NCBI GenBank assembly: GCA_050699055.1
Contig: JBOHCT010000026.1
Coordinates: 1 to 29,566, forward strand
Direction: 5' to 3'
Length of the DNA stretch: 29,566 bases
Source of the DNA: JBOHCT01 sp050699055
Lineage (GTDB): Bacteria; Actinomycetota; Actinomycetes; Streptosporangiales; JBOHCT01
The position numbers and the translations under genes are program-made. Below the pieces are notes generated by a model. The model had not been told where the DNA came from. It searched no databases and saw only the letters and a program-made list of their open reading frames with translations. Of the stretch, positions 14,285 to 24,503 are shown one piece after another. Each line of letters opens with the position of its first letter. Position 1 is the stretch's first letter.

Positions 14285-16579
14285 CTACCGGGTAATGGTG
14301 AAACCAGCGGTCAGGTCGTCGACCATCGCCTGGTACGAGCCCGGCCGTACCCGCAGCGGCCCCTGCGCGTCGACGTCGCCAGGCACGACGGCGAGCCGCG
14401 AGGCAGGGAACGACGCCCGCACGGCCTTGGCTTGGCCCGGGTCGAGCGTGACCCGCGTGAACCCGACCAGCCGCTTCGGCGGGACGAGCACGCGGCTGAC
14501 CGGCCGATGGACGTACACGGGCACGACGTCGGTACCGGCGCGATCACCGGTGTTGGTCACCGTGAAGGTCGCGGTCACCGTCCCGTTCCGCGCCCGCGCC
14601 GACAGCCCGCTCACGTCGTACGAGGTGTAGGAGAGGCCGTACCCCATCGGGTACAGCGGGTCGTACTTCGAGTGCGGCGCCGAGCTGGTGCCGGGCAGCA
14701 GGTCGTGGACCATCGGCTGGTTGCCCAGCACGGCAGGCCAGGTGACGGGCAGCTTGCCGCTCGGGTTGACCTTGCCGAACAGCACGTCGGCGACGCCCGC
14801 GCCGCCCTCGGTGCCGGGCAGGTACGCCATCAGCAGCCCGTCGGCCTTGGCGGCGGGGCCGAGACCGAGCGGCCGGCCCGCGACAACCACGACGACGACC
14901 GGCGTGCCGGTGTTCTCCAGGGCCTGCACCAGGTCACGTTGGCCGGCCGACAGCCGTGGGGTCGGGTCGTCGCCCGCGCCCTCGGCGTACGGTTTCTCGC
15001 CAACCGCCACGATCACGGCGTCGGCGTCCTGCGCCTGCGCCACCGCCTCGTCCTTGTCCGGCGCGTAGGCGACGTCGGTGGACGACGAGACGGCCTTGCG
15101 GACGCCGTCGAGCACGGTGGTCCCCGGTGGATGCACGCCGTCCGGCACGCCCTGCCAGCTCACGCTCCACCCGCCGAGCTGACGGGCCATCGAGTCGGCA
15201 CTCGGTCCGGCGACGACCAGCTTGCGCGCGTCGGGGGACAGCGGCAGCGTGCCGTCCTCGTTGCGCAGCAGGGTGACCGACTCGTCGGCCGCCTTGCGGG
15301 CGAGATCGCGCCCGGCGGTCACCGCGGCGTTCGCCTTGCTCGGGTCGACGTACGGATGGTCGAACAGCCCGAGCCGGAACTTCAGCGTCAGGATCCGCAG
15401 GACCGCCTGATCGATCCGATGCCGCGACACCAGGTGATCGTGCACGGCCGCGAGCAGCGCGCTCGTGAAGCCCTTCGCGTCGTACGGTTCCATCGCCATG
15501 TCGACCCCCGCGTTCACCGCCCTGGCGACGGCGTGCTCGAGATCGCCCGCGACGTGGTACGCGGTCTGCAGCGCCGGCACGTCGGCCCAGTCGCTGACCA
15601 CGACCCCATCGAAGCCCATCTGGTAGCGCAGCACGTCGGTCAGCAGGTAGTGCGAGCCGGTGACAGGCACGCCGTTGACGGAGCCTGAGTTGGCCATCGC
15701 GGTCGCGGCGCCCGCCTCGACGCCGGCTCGGTACCCGGGGAAGATGTGTTCCCGCAGGTAACGCAGCGGGAGCTGCGCCTCGACCCGATCGTGCCCGTTG
15801 ATCGACTGGGAGTACCCGGCGAAGTGCTTATCGGTCGCGGCGACGATCGGGTGCTTGGGATCGTCGCCCTGCAGGCCGCGCACTTGGGCGGCGCCAAGGG
15901 CGGCGACGAGGTACGGCGCCTCTCCGTACGTCTCGTAGTAACGGCCCCACCGATTGTCCCGCGAGATGCCGAGGACAGGGGCGAAGTCCCAGAAGTTCCC
16001 GGTCGCGCGCAGGCCCTTGCGGGTCACCGCCGCGGCCTGCTTGGCGAGACCAGGATCCCACGTAGCGCCCATGCCGATCTGTTGAGGGAACAGGGTCGCC
16101 TTGACGGGGTGCCCGAACCCGTGGACCGCGTCCACGCCGTAGACGATCGGGATATGCAGGCGGGTGTGGCTGATCGCGTACCGCTGGATCGCGTCGTACT
16201 GCTCGGCCCAGCCGCGGCCGGTGTTATGGACGGGGTTGTCGGAGCCGCCGGACAGGATCGAGCCGGTGTGGTAGGTGACGAGAACCCGCTTCATGCAGTC
16301 CTGCCGCAACGGACCGTTCTGGAACTTGCAGTCACCACGCAGCCGCTCGCCCACGATCTGATCCATCTGGCCGACCTTCTCCGGCAGTGTCATGTGCGCG
16401 CGTAGGATCCGCGCCCGCTGCCGCGGCGACAGGTGGGTGTTCATCCAGGGGCTCTGGCGGGCTGCCGCATTCGCGGGTGTGTCCTGGATGGTCGCGGCGG
16501 GAACGGCCCCCGCCGTCGTCACCACCAGGCACGCCGTGGTGGCAAGGAGGCCGATTAACCGGTGTCGTGTGAGCTTCAT
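14285..16579 (-). CDS. Secreted GH3 beta-glucosidase
   Basis: A 764-residue glycoside hydrolase family 3 enzyme that releases terminal beta-glucose (or xylose) units. A signal peptide is clear: MKLTRHR, then a hydrophobic stretch to about residue 26 and VPAA. The catalytic TIM barrel carries YGVDAVHGFGHP (147-158), ATDKHFAGY (248-256) and the nucleophile Asp330 in GVVVSDWAD. The second alpha/beta domain follows (VTLLRNEDGTLPL, AVGEKPYAEG with the likely acid/base Glu region). The C-terminal fibronectin-III-like domain contains YPMGYGLSYTSYD. Length and domain order are normal. The ATG has GAGGAGTG upstream. A CebR-like box lies 63-76 bp upstream of the start, suggesting induction by cello-oligosaccharides. 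It is likely secreted to hydrolyse oligosaccharides outside the cell. Confidence 0.95.
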   Translation of the reverse strand: MKLTRHRLIGLLATTACLVVTTAGAVPAATIQDTPANAAARQSPWMNTHLSPRQRARILRAHMTLPEKVGQMDQIVGERLRGDCKFQNGPLRQDCMKRVLVTYHTGSILSGGSDNPVHNTGRGWAEQYDAIQRYAISHTRLHIPIVYGVDAVHGFGHPVKATLFPQQIGMGATWDPGLAKQAAAVTRKGLRATGNFWDFAPVLGISRDNRWGRYYETYGEAPYLVAALGAAQVRGLQGDDPKHPIVAATDKHFAGYSQSINGHDRVEAQLPLRYLREHIFPGYRAGVEAGAATAMANSGSVNGVPVTGSHYLLTDVLRYQMGFDGVVVSDWADVPALQTAYHVAGDLEHAVARAVNAGVDMAMEPYDAKGFTSALLAAVHDHLVSRHRIDQAVLRILTLKFRLGLFDHPYVDPSKANAAVTAGRDLARKAADESVTLLRNEDGTLPLSPDARKLVVAGPSADSMARQLGGWSVSWQGVPDGVHPPGTTVLDGVRKAVSSSTDVAYAPDKDEAVAQAQDADAVIVAVGEKPYAEGAGDDPTPRLSAGQRDLVQALENTGTPVVVVVVAGRPLGLGPAAKADGLLMAYLPGTEGGAGVADVLFGKVNPSGKLPVTWPAVLGNQPMVHDLLPGTSSAPHSKYDPLYPMGYGLSYTSYDVSGLSARARNGTVTATFTVTNTGDRAGTDVVPVYVHRPVSRVLVPPKRLVGFTRVTLDPGQAKAVRASFPASRLAVVPGDVDAQGPLRVRPGSYQAMVDDLTAGFTITR

Positions 16580-16641
16580 GCCGCACTCCTCGTGCTTGGT
16601 TGGTCACCCCGAGGCATGGCGGCGCCATTGTGATCCTTTCC

Positions 16642-16655
16642 GGGGGCCGCTCCCA
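16642..16655. promoter_or_regulatory. CebR-like operator upstream of the GH3 gene
   Basis: GGGGGCCGCTCCCA matches the CebR consensus TGGGAGCGCTCCCA at 11 of 14 positions. One half (CGCTCCCA) is exact and the other degenerate. It lies about 65 bp upstream of the beta-glucosidase start in a 123-base intergenic region. Confidence 0.45.
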
Positions 16656-16702
16656 CTGTCCGAGCCGCCAGGAGATACTTACCCTCGCCGGTTACCGGCC
16701 GG

Positions 16703-17743
16703 TTACTCAGTGGTAACAGGGCGCAGCGGAGCACCGGCCAGGTGCAGGTGTCGGAGCACCTCAGAGTACGAGCCGACGACAGTGCTCTCGGTGTACGGGA
16801 GCCCCCGCTCACGGCAGTAAGCGCGGATCAGCGACTGCGAGCGGCGGAGGTTGGGTCTGGGCATGCTGGGAAACAGATGGTGCTCGATCTGGTAGTTGAG
16901 CCCGCCGAGCGCGAAGTCCACGATCCTGCCGCCGCGCACGTTCCGTGACGTCAGCACCTGACGCCGCAGGTAGTCCAGCTTCTCGTCCTTGCCGGGCATC
17001 GGCATGCCCTTGTGGTTGGGCGCGAACGAGCAGCCCATGTACACCCCGAACAGGCCCTGCTGCACGGCGATGAAGGCCAGCGCGTGCAACGGCGAAAGAA
17101 CGATGAACACCGCCGCGAGGTAGGCGGCGAAATGGACGAACAGCAGCAGCGGTTCCAGCGACCTGGCCCTGACCGTACGGCTGACCAGCGCCCGGACGCT
17201 GGCCACGTGCAGCTGGAACCCTTCGAACAGCAACATCGGGAAGAACAGGTACGCCTGGTACCGGACCAGCAGGCGGATCGCGCCGCGCCGCATACGCGCC
17301 TGGTCAGGGGTGAACGCGACAGTCTCCATGGTCACGTCCGGGTCCCGCTCCACCTGGTTGGGGTGGCTGTGGTGGCGGTTGTGCTTGCCGACCCACCAGC
17401 CGTAGCTCATGCCGACGCCGAGATTGCCGTGCAGCAGCCCGAGCAGGTCGTTGGCCCGGCGCGAGCTGAACACCTGCCGGTGTCCCGCGTCATGCCCCAC
17501 GAACGCGACCTGGGTGAAGATCACCGCGAGGTAGGCGGCGACGATCAGCTGCCACCACGAGTTGCCCAGCAGGGCGAACGCGGTCCATCCCCCGGCGAGC
17601 AGCACGACGTTCGCCGCGATCTTGATCCCGTAGTACGCGGGACGGCGATCCAACAGGCCGGCGCGCTTGACGCGCCGGGACAGCTCGGCGTAGTCACTGC
17701 CGCGCCGGGTATCCAGGGTGCTCGCTGCGGCTTGTTCGGGCAC
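16703..17743 (-). CDS. Membrane fatty-acid desaturase (three His boxes)
   Basis: A 346-residue di-iron desaturase that inserts a double bond into an acyl chain in the membrane. The three histidine boxes are HDAGH (84-88), HNRHH (121-125) and QIEHH (285-289). A glutamine in place of the first His of the third box marks the acyl-lipid/linoleoyl-CoA (front-end, delta-6-like) branch, related to mycobacterial DesA3-type enzymes. Two hydrophobic hairpins flank them (about 44-80 and 165-240). The start is a GTG at 17743 with GAGGAGG 6 bases upstream; the frame is open to 17785 but that extension is not credible. No electron-donor gene is adjacent. Cold or membrane-fluidity control is plausible; no operator was identified. 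Confidence 0.92.
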   Translation of the reverse strand: MPEQAAASTLDTRRGSDYAELSRRVKRAGLLDRRPAYYGIKIAANVVLLAGGWTAFALLGNSWWQLIVAAYLAVIFTQVAFVGHDAGHRQVFSSRRANDLLGLLHGNLGVGMSYGWWVGKHNRHHSHPNQVERDPDVTMETVAFTPDQARMRRGAIRLLVRYQAYLFFPMLLFEGFQLHVASVRALVSRTVRARSLEPLLLFVHFAAYLAAVFIVLSPLHALAFIAVQQGLFGVYMGCSFAPNHKGMPMPGKDEKLDYLRRQVLTSRNVRGGRIVDFALGGLNYQIEHHLFPSMPRPNLRRSQSLIRAYCRERGLPYTESTVVGSYSEVLRHLHLAGAPLRPVTTE

Positions 17744-17964
17744 GGCGATCCTCCTCGCCCACGTGGAACGGAAGCAGCGAGACACAACTCGGGGACGGCG
17801 GCGGGGGTCCAGCCCAGGCCGAGAAAGTCAGACACGCTGGCTTCGCTGGTGTTCCCAGTATGCCCCGTTATGGACCTGATCGGCACCGTCCACCGTCCTG
17901 ATTCGGCCCCAGCCCCCGACCTAGGGCGTCGCGGCCGCGGGCCGTAGGAGCCCCGACGGCTGCA

Positions 17965-18225
17965 TTACCGTGGGCCCTTGAGCACAGATAGGCGCTCCCT
18001 GTACTCCTTCTCGCTGATCTCCCCGCGTGCGTACCGCTCGGCGAGGACCGCCTCGGCCCGCTCGCCGACACCCTGCCCCGCGGGGCGACGGCGCACCAGG
18101 TAAACGACGAGCGCGGCGACCGCCCCCCAGAACAGCACCAGCCAGGCGATCCAGCCGGCCGGCCACCACCAGCCGCCACCGGCCCACATGTGGCCGTGCC
18201 CCCACATCGCGAGAACCATGTCCAT
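17965..18225 (-). CDS. SHOCT-domain small membrane protein
   Basis: An 86-residue protein with a His/Trp/Gly-rich N terminus (MWGHGHMWAGGGWWWPAGW), one transmembrane helix (about 25-45, AWLVLFWGAVAALVVYLV) and a C-terminal SHOCT motif (AEAVLAERYARGEISEKEYR). SHOCT tails are short helical oligomerisation modules of unknown precise role. The ATG has GGAAGGTGAAG upstream. It appears monocistronic. Confidence 0.82.
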   Translation of the reverse strand: MDMVLAMWGHGHMWAGGGWWWPAGWIAWLVLFWGAVAALVVYLVRRRPAGQGVGERAEAVLAERYARGEISEKEYRERLSVLKGPR

Positions 18226-18302
18226 CGTTCTTCACCTTCCACTCGGTTGTGACCCCAGAGTGGCAAGGCGACCGCCACTTCGTCGTCGGATGGGGAGCGT
18301 GT

Positions 18303-18331
18303 CTTTCGGTACGTACGCGGGCGCAGCGGCG

Positions 18332-18341
<10 letters not shown>
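18303..18341. terminator. Hairpin at the 3' end of the E1 gene
   Basis: CTTTCGGTA (18303-18311) pairs perfectly with TACCGAAAG (18333-18341) around a 21-base loop that is itself GC-rich. It spans the stop codon of the minus-strand E1 gene, so it is a candidate terminator for that transcript. Confidence 0.45.
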
Positions 18342-20635
<2,294 letters not shown>

Positions 20636-20885
20636 TACCTCAGGCTACGGGCCGTTTCGGCCGCGGGCCAGAGGCTCCCGAGGCTCGCGGCCGGACCCGG
20701 GCCCTCGGCCCTCCCGCACCAGGCCCCCGACCACTCCCTCTCCACCCGTCCGCTGCCCAGACCCTCTTGTCGATCACGTTTTCCCGTTCCGCGTCCCACA
20801 GAAAGGGACTATCGGGCGCCCAAGGGGCCGCAAACGCGGGAACAGGCGATCAACTCGGGAGGTGGGGCGCCGTCGTGGCAGATGC
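20636..20885. other. Intergenic region upstream of E1
   Basis: A 250-base gap between two minus-strand genes. The only notable element is ATCACGTTTTCCC at 20773-20785, which recurs in slightly altered form upstream of the ABC-F and NiCoT genes. No further coding sequence is seen. Confidence 0.4.
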
Positions 20886-22553
20886 TCAGCCTCTGCGCTC
20901 CCAGATCGGGTCCGGGGACTCGTACACCCGCCCGTCGGCGCCGAAGATGAGGTACCGGTCGAAGGAACGCGCGAACCACCGATCGTGGGTCACCGCGATG
21001 ACAGCCCCCTGATACCACTCGAGACCGTCCTGAAGAGCCTCGGCGGAGACCAGGTCGAGGTTGTCCGTCGGCTCGTCGAGCAGCAGCAGGGTCGCGCCGG
21101 ACAGCTCGAGCAGCAGGATCTGGAAGCGGGCCTGCTGACCGCCGGACAAGGTCTCGAACGTCTGTTCCGCCGCGTACGCCAGCTCGTACCTGGCAAGCGC
21201 GCGGCTCGCCTCCTCGCGCGGCATGCCCTGGCGATAGCCGTCGCCGCGGGCCAGGATCTGCAGCAGCCTGCGGCCCTCGAGCTCGGGATGCTCGTGCGTC
21301 TGCGCGAACCAACCAGGCCGTACCCGCGCGCCCAGCCGGGCACGCCCGGTGTGCTCGACCGGTACGACGGCCACATCGCTCACCGGCCGGTGTTCCCGGG
21401 TGGGCTCGCTGCCGCCACCGGCGAGCAGCCGGAGAAAGTGCGTCTTTCCCGAGCCGTTGCCGCCCAGCACCGCGACCCGGTCGCCGTACCACGCCTCGTA
21501 GTCGAAGGGCTTGGTGAGCCCGGTCAGCTCCAACGACTCGCACATCGCGACCCGTTTGCCGGTGCGCGCGCCGCGCAGGCGCATGCGGAGGTTCTGCTCG
21601 CGGGGCAGCGGCTCCGGCGGCCCGGCCTCCTCGAACTTGCGCAGCCGAGTCTTCGCCGCCTGGTAGCGCGACGCCATGTCGGAGTTCGACGCGGCCTTCT
21701 GCTTGTACATCAGCATGAGCTTGCGCAGCTTCTCGTGCTCCTCGTCCCAGCGGCGGCGCAGCTCCTCCAGTCGCTCGAAGCGGGCACGCCGCGCGTCGTG
21801 GTAGCTCGCGAAGCCGCCGCCGTGCACCCACGCCGTACTGCCCGCGGCACCGAGCTCCAGTGTCACGACCCGGTCGGCCGTGCGGGCCAGCAGCTCGCGG
21901 TCGTGCGAGACGTACAGCACGGTCTTCTGCGTCTCGCGCAGCGCCTCCTCCAGCCAGGCCTTGCCGAACACGTCGAGGTAGTTGTCGGGCTCGTCGAGCA
22001 GCAGCACCTCGTCGGGGCCGCGCAGCAAGGCCTCGAGAACCAACCGTTTCTGCTCGCCGCCGGAGAGGGTGCAGACCTCCCGCCAGGACACGCGGTGGTA
22101 GGAGAGCCCGAGCGCAACGTCGCAACACTGGTCCCAGATAACCTCCGCGGCGTAGCCGCCGGCGTCGGCGTAGTCGGCGAGCGCCTGCGCGTACCGCAGC
22201 TGCGTGGCGTCGTCGTCGCGGTCCATCGCGGCCAGCTCGGCGGCGTCGAGCGCGTACGCGGCGGCCCGCAGCACCGGAGCCGCGACCGAGATGAGCAGGT
22301 CACGCACTGTCGAGTCGTCGCGGACGTGCCCTACGAACTGCCGCATCACGCCGAGTGGCCCGGAGCGAGCGACCGAGCCGTCGTCGGGGCGCAGGTCGCC
22401 GCCGACGATCCTGAGCAGCGTGCTCTTGCCCGCGCCGTTGGCCCCGAGCAGGGCGACCTTCGCGCCCTCCCCCACCCGGAAGGACACCTCGTCGAGCAGC
22501 ATCCGGCCGTCGGGCAGCGCGTACGAGACGCCGTTCACGTCGACATGACCCAC
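20886..22553 (-). CDS. ABC-F family ATPase (tandem ATP-binding domains)
   Basis: A 555-residue soluble protein with two ABC domains and no transmembrane helices. Domain 1 has Walker A GANGAGKST (37-45), signature LSGGEQKRL (163-171) and Walker B VLLLDEPDNYLD. Domain 2 has Walker A GGNGSGKT (364-371), signature LSGGQQARF (469-477) and LLLLDEPTDNLD. The linker (about 255-310) is a charged coiled coil rich in Arg/Lys, as in ABC-F factors that act at the ribosome in translation or antibiotic protection. The first Walker B reads DEPDN instead of DEPTN. The start is GTG at 22553; the ribosome site is weak. Whether it gives resistance or has a housekeeping translation role cannot be decided. Confidence 0.92.
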   Translation of the reverse strand: MGHVDVNGVSYALPDGRMLLDEVSFRVGEGAKVALLGANGAGKSTLLRIVGGDLRPDDGSVARSGPLGVMRQFVGHVRDDSTVRDLLISVAAPVLRAAAYALDAAELAAMDRDDDATQLRYAQALADYADAGGYAAEVIWDQCCDVALGLSYHRVSWREVCTLSGGEQKRLVLEALLRGPDEVLLLDEPDNYLDVFGKAWLEEALRETQKTVLYVSHDRELLARTADRVVTLELGAAGSTAWVHGGGFASYHDARRARFERLEELRRRWDEEHEKLRKLMLMYKQKAASNSDMASRYQAAKTRLRKFEEAGPPEPLPREQNLRMRLRGARTGKRVAMCESLELTGLTKPFDYEAWYGDRVAVLGGNGSGKTHFLRLLAGGGSEPTREHRPVSDVAVVPVEHTGRARLGARVRPGWFAQTHEHPELEGRRLLQILARGDGYRQGMPREEASRALARYELAYAAEQTFETLSGGQQARFQILLLELSGATLLLLDEPTDNLDLVSAEALQDGLEWYQGAVIAVTHDRWFARSFDRYLIFGADGRVYESPDPIWERRG

Positions 22554-22762
22554 GAGACGCCAGTATCACCGACGCGGGCAAACGCTTTTCGGCGGCGTCC
22601 CCGCGGCACCCCGCCGGCCGTGTCCGCCCCCTGCCTCCAGCAGCCAATCACGTTTCCCTTGCCGATGAGACGCAGACCGGGCATTTCCGGCGCACTCACC
22701 AGGGAAAACCGTGATCATCTCAGCGGAGGTGGGCCAGGCGAACTCCCACCCGGCTCGCCCTA

Positions 22763-22779
22763 TTGCGACTCCTTTGCAA
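22763..22779. promoter_or_regulatory. Nur-type nickel-responsive operator upstream of the NiCoT gene
   Basis: TTGCGA-CTCCT-TTGCAA matches the Streptomyces Nur box tTGCaa-N5-ttGCAA with a single change in the weakly conserved part of one half. It is embedded in a longer inverted repeat, CTATTGC-N9-GCAATAG (22760-22782). The left half doubles as a -35, with TAGTCT (22787-22792) as -10 after an 18-base spacer. A bound Fur-family repressor would therefore block transcription of the permease when nickel is plentiful. Confidence 0.72.
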
Positions 22780-22823
22780 TAGAGACTAGTCTGCGAGCGT
22801 GCCGTCGAGCGGAGGGAGCGCGG

Positions 22824-23951
22824 ATGACAGCGGCGACGGAGAGCACCGGCTCCGGGCTGCGCCGACAGCTGCGGTTCGACCGCGACGAGTTGCCGCGGCT
22901 GGCAGGGCTACTCGGGGGCGTGGCCCTGCTGCACGTCGTGGGGTTCGGGCTGTTCGCGTACTACAACGGCCAGCCGCAGTACCACAACCTGACGGGTCCT
23001 GGCGGCGGCCTGATCTACGCCGGGGCGGGAGCGCTCGCGTACAGCTTCGGGCTGCGGCACGCCTTCGACGCCGACCACATCTCGGCCATCGACGACACCA
23101 CCCGCCTCATGTTGCAGAAGGGCCGGCGGCCGCTCGGCGTCGGGTTCTTCTTCTCGCTGGGCCACTCGACGATCGTCTTCGCGCTGGCGGTGGGCGTCGC
23201 GTTCGCGACCAGGGCGGCCGCGCACTTCCAGCACTCGTTCCAGGACGTCGGGGGCACGATCGGCGCGAGCGTCTCCGGCCTGTTCCTGTACCTCGTCGCG
23301 GGGCTGAACCTCGTCATCCTCGTCGGGATCCTGCGGCTGTGGGGGCAGCTCAAGCGCGGCACGTACGAGCCCGATCGGCTCGAACAGATGTTGCTCGACC
23401 GGGGGCTGATGAAGCGGATATTCCGCGGCCGGTTCGCCAGGTCGTTCGACCACTCGTGGCAGCTCTACCCCGTAGGCCTGCTCTTTGGCCTCGGCTTCGA
23501 CACCGCGAGCGAGGTCGCGCTGCTCGGCCTGTCCGCGGCGGCAGCCGCGGGTGCCGCCACGGGCGCGTTGTCTCCGCTCGCCATCATCGCGCTGCCGATC
23601 ATCTTCGCCGCCGGCATGTCGCTCATGGACACCCTGGACGGCGTGTTCATGAGCAAGGCCTACAGCTGGGCGTTCACCAGCCCGGTGCGCAAGGTCTACT
23701 ACAACATCACGATGACGGGCGTCTCGGTCTTCGTGGCGTTCGTGATCGGCACGATCGAGCTTGTCGGCGTACTGGCCGACAGGCTCGGGCTCGCCGCGGT
23801 GCAGCCGTTCGCGTTCGTGTCGTCGATCAACCTCGGCAGCACCGGCTACTTCATCGTCGGCGTCTTCCTCGTCGCGTGGCTCGGGTCGATGGCGTTGTGG
23901 AAGGTGCGCCGCATCGAGCAGCGTTACGGCGGCACACGACCACACACCTAG
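22824..23951 (+). CDS. NiCoT-family nickel/cobalt permease
   Basis: A 375-residue membrane permease of the HoxN/NixA/NhlF class that imports Ni2+ or Co2+. The family signature RHAFDADHI (78-86) in the second helix is intact, as are SLGHSTIVF (111-119), LGFDTASE and GMSLMDTLDG. About eight helices are visible. The ATG at 22824 has GGAGGGAG upstream; a much longer open frame reaching back to 20610 is only the antisense of the ABC-F gene. Control by a Nur-like repressor is inferred from the box upstream, which favours nickel as substrate, for urease, hydrogenase or Ni-superoxide dismutase. It converges on the CsoR-family gene. Confidence 0.93.
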   Translation: MTAATESTGSGLRRQLRFDRDELPRLAGLLGGVALLHVVGFGLFAYYNGQPQYHNLTGPGGGLIYAGAGALAYSFGLRHAFDADHISAIDDTTRLMLQKGRRPLGVGFFFSLGHSTIVFALAVGVAFATRAAAHFQHSFQDVGGTIGASVSGLFLYLVAGLNLVILVGILRLWGQLKRGTYEPDRLEQMLLDRGLMKRIFRGRFARSFDHSWQLYPVGLLFGLGFDTASEVALLGLSAAAAAGAATGALSPLAIIALPIIFAAGMSLMDTLDGVFMSKAYSWAFTSPVRKVYYNITMTGVSVFVAFVIGTIELVGVLADRLGLAAVQPFAFVSSINLGSTGYFIVGVFLVAWLGSMALWKVRRIEQRYGGTRPHT

Positions 23952-23978
23952 TGTCGCGACACTAGCGCCACCCTGGCG
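23948..23978. terminator. Twin palindromes between NiCoT and CsoR-family genes
   Basis: CTAGTGTCGCGACACTAG (23948-23965) is a perfect 18-bp palindrome that includes the NiCoT stop. CGCCA-CCC-TGGCG (23966-23978) follows directly and abuts the stop of the convergent gene. Together they fill the whole 27-base gap and could act as a bidirectional terminator. The perfect palindrome might instead be a protein-binding site. Confidence 0.5.
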
Positions 23979-24260
23979 TCACGACCGGACCAGCCGTCCG
24001 ACGGCGTCCGCCGCCTCCTTGACCTTGGCCTCCGCCTCAGGGCCTCCGTGCTCGATCGCCTGGGTCACGCAGTGCCCGAGGTGGTCCTCGAGGAGCCCGA
24101 GCGCGACCGCTTGCAACCCCCGCGTCACCGCGGATACCTGGGTGAGGACGTCTATGCAGTACGTGTCGTCGTCGACCATCCGCTGCAAGCCCCGTACCTG
24201 CCCCTCGATGCGGCTGAGTCGACGAAGATAGGCGTCCTTGTCCTGTGTGTAGCCTCGCAT
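23979..24260 (-). CDS. CsoR/RcnR-family metal-sensing repressor
   Basis: A 93-residue all-helical repressor. The conserved RRLSRIEGQVRGLQRMVDDD helix is present. The metal site is Cys35 (DDTYCIDVL), His60 and Cys64 (LLEDHLGHC), the C-H-C triad of Cu(I)-sensing CsoR proteins. The N-terminal histidine of Ni/Co-sensing RcnR is absent. Metal binding would release DNA and induce a copper or related efflux gene; no such gene is adjacent, and the nearest transporter is the convergent nickel permease. The ATG at 24260 is the family start. The reading frame is open far upstream, through the antisense of the cold-shock gene into the TPR gene. A TACCC-N5-GGGTA operator candidate lies 11 bases upstream. 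Confidence 0.9.
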   Translation of the reverse strand: MRGYTQDKDAYLRRLSRIEGQVRGLQRMVDDDTYCIDVLTQVSAVTRGLQAVALGLLEDHLGHCVTQAIEHGGPEAEAKVKEAADAVGRLVRS

Positions 24261-24270
24261 GGCTGAATGA

Positions 24271-24285
24271 TACCCGGCAGGGGTA
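24271..24285. promoter_or_regulatory. Candidate CsoR-family operator
   Basis: TACCC-GGCAG-GGGTA is a perfect 5-bp-arm repeat with a G/C tract flanked by A/T. This is the general form of CsoR/FrmR-family sites. It sits 11-25 bases upstream of the repressor start, where binding would give autoregulation. Confidence 0.55.
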
Positions 24286-24380
24286 CCCGACCGGATCGGA
24301 CGGCGGTGAGCCGGAATAGGGGTCCACCGGCATGGGTTAGAGTTGAGCAGGTTGCAGTCGAAGTTCGCGTACGTCCTACC

Positions 24381-24410
24381 AACGCTCGCGGAAGTTTGAC
24401 CGCGAGCGTT
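24381..24410 (+). promoter_or_regulatory. Stem-loop in the cold-shock gene leader
   Basis: AACGCTCGCGG and CCGCGAGCGTT form a perfect 11-bp stem around an 8-base loop, followed by TTTCGTT, about 95 bases upstream of the cold-shock start codon. The shape is terminator-like but it lies inside the probable 5' leader. Attenuation or temperature-sensitive folding is therefore possible. It could instead end a short upstream transcript. Confidence 0.55.
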
Positions 24411-24503
24411 TTCGTTGTTCTGGGCGTCTCCTGGAGGCGGAAACGGTCGCAGCAGCCGGGGCGCACGCGGTGTGTGTCCCTGTCTGACATCCCAGGAGGG
24501 ATC

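Noticed and set aside
22554..22823. Cobalamin riboswitch before the NiCoT gene.
   Set aside because: No B12-box-like element or matching fold was seen; the Nur-type box explains the region better.
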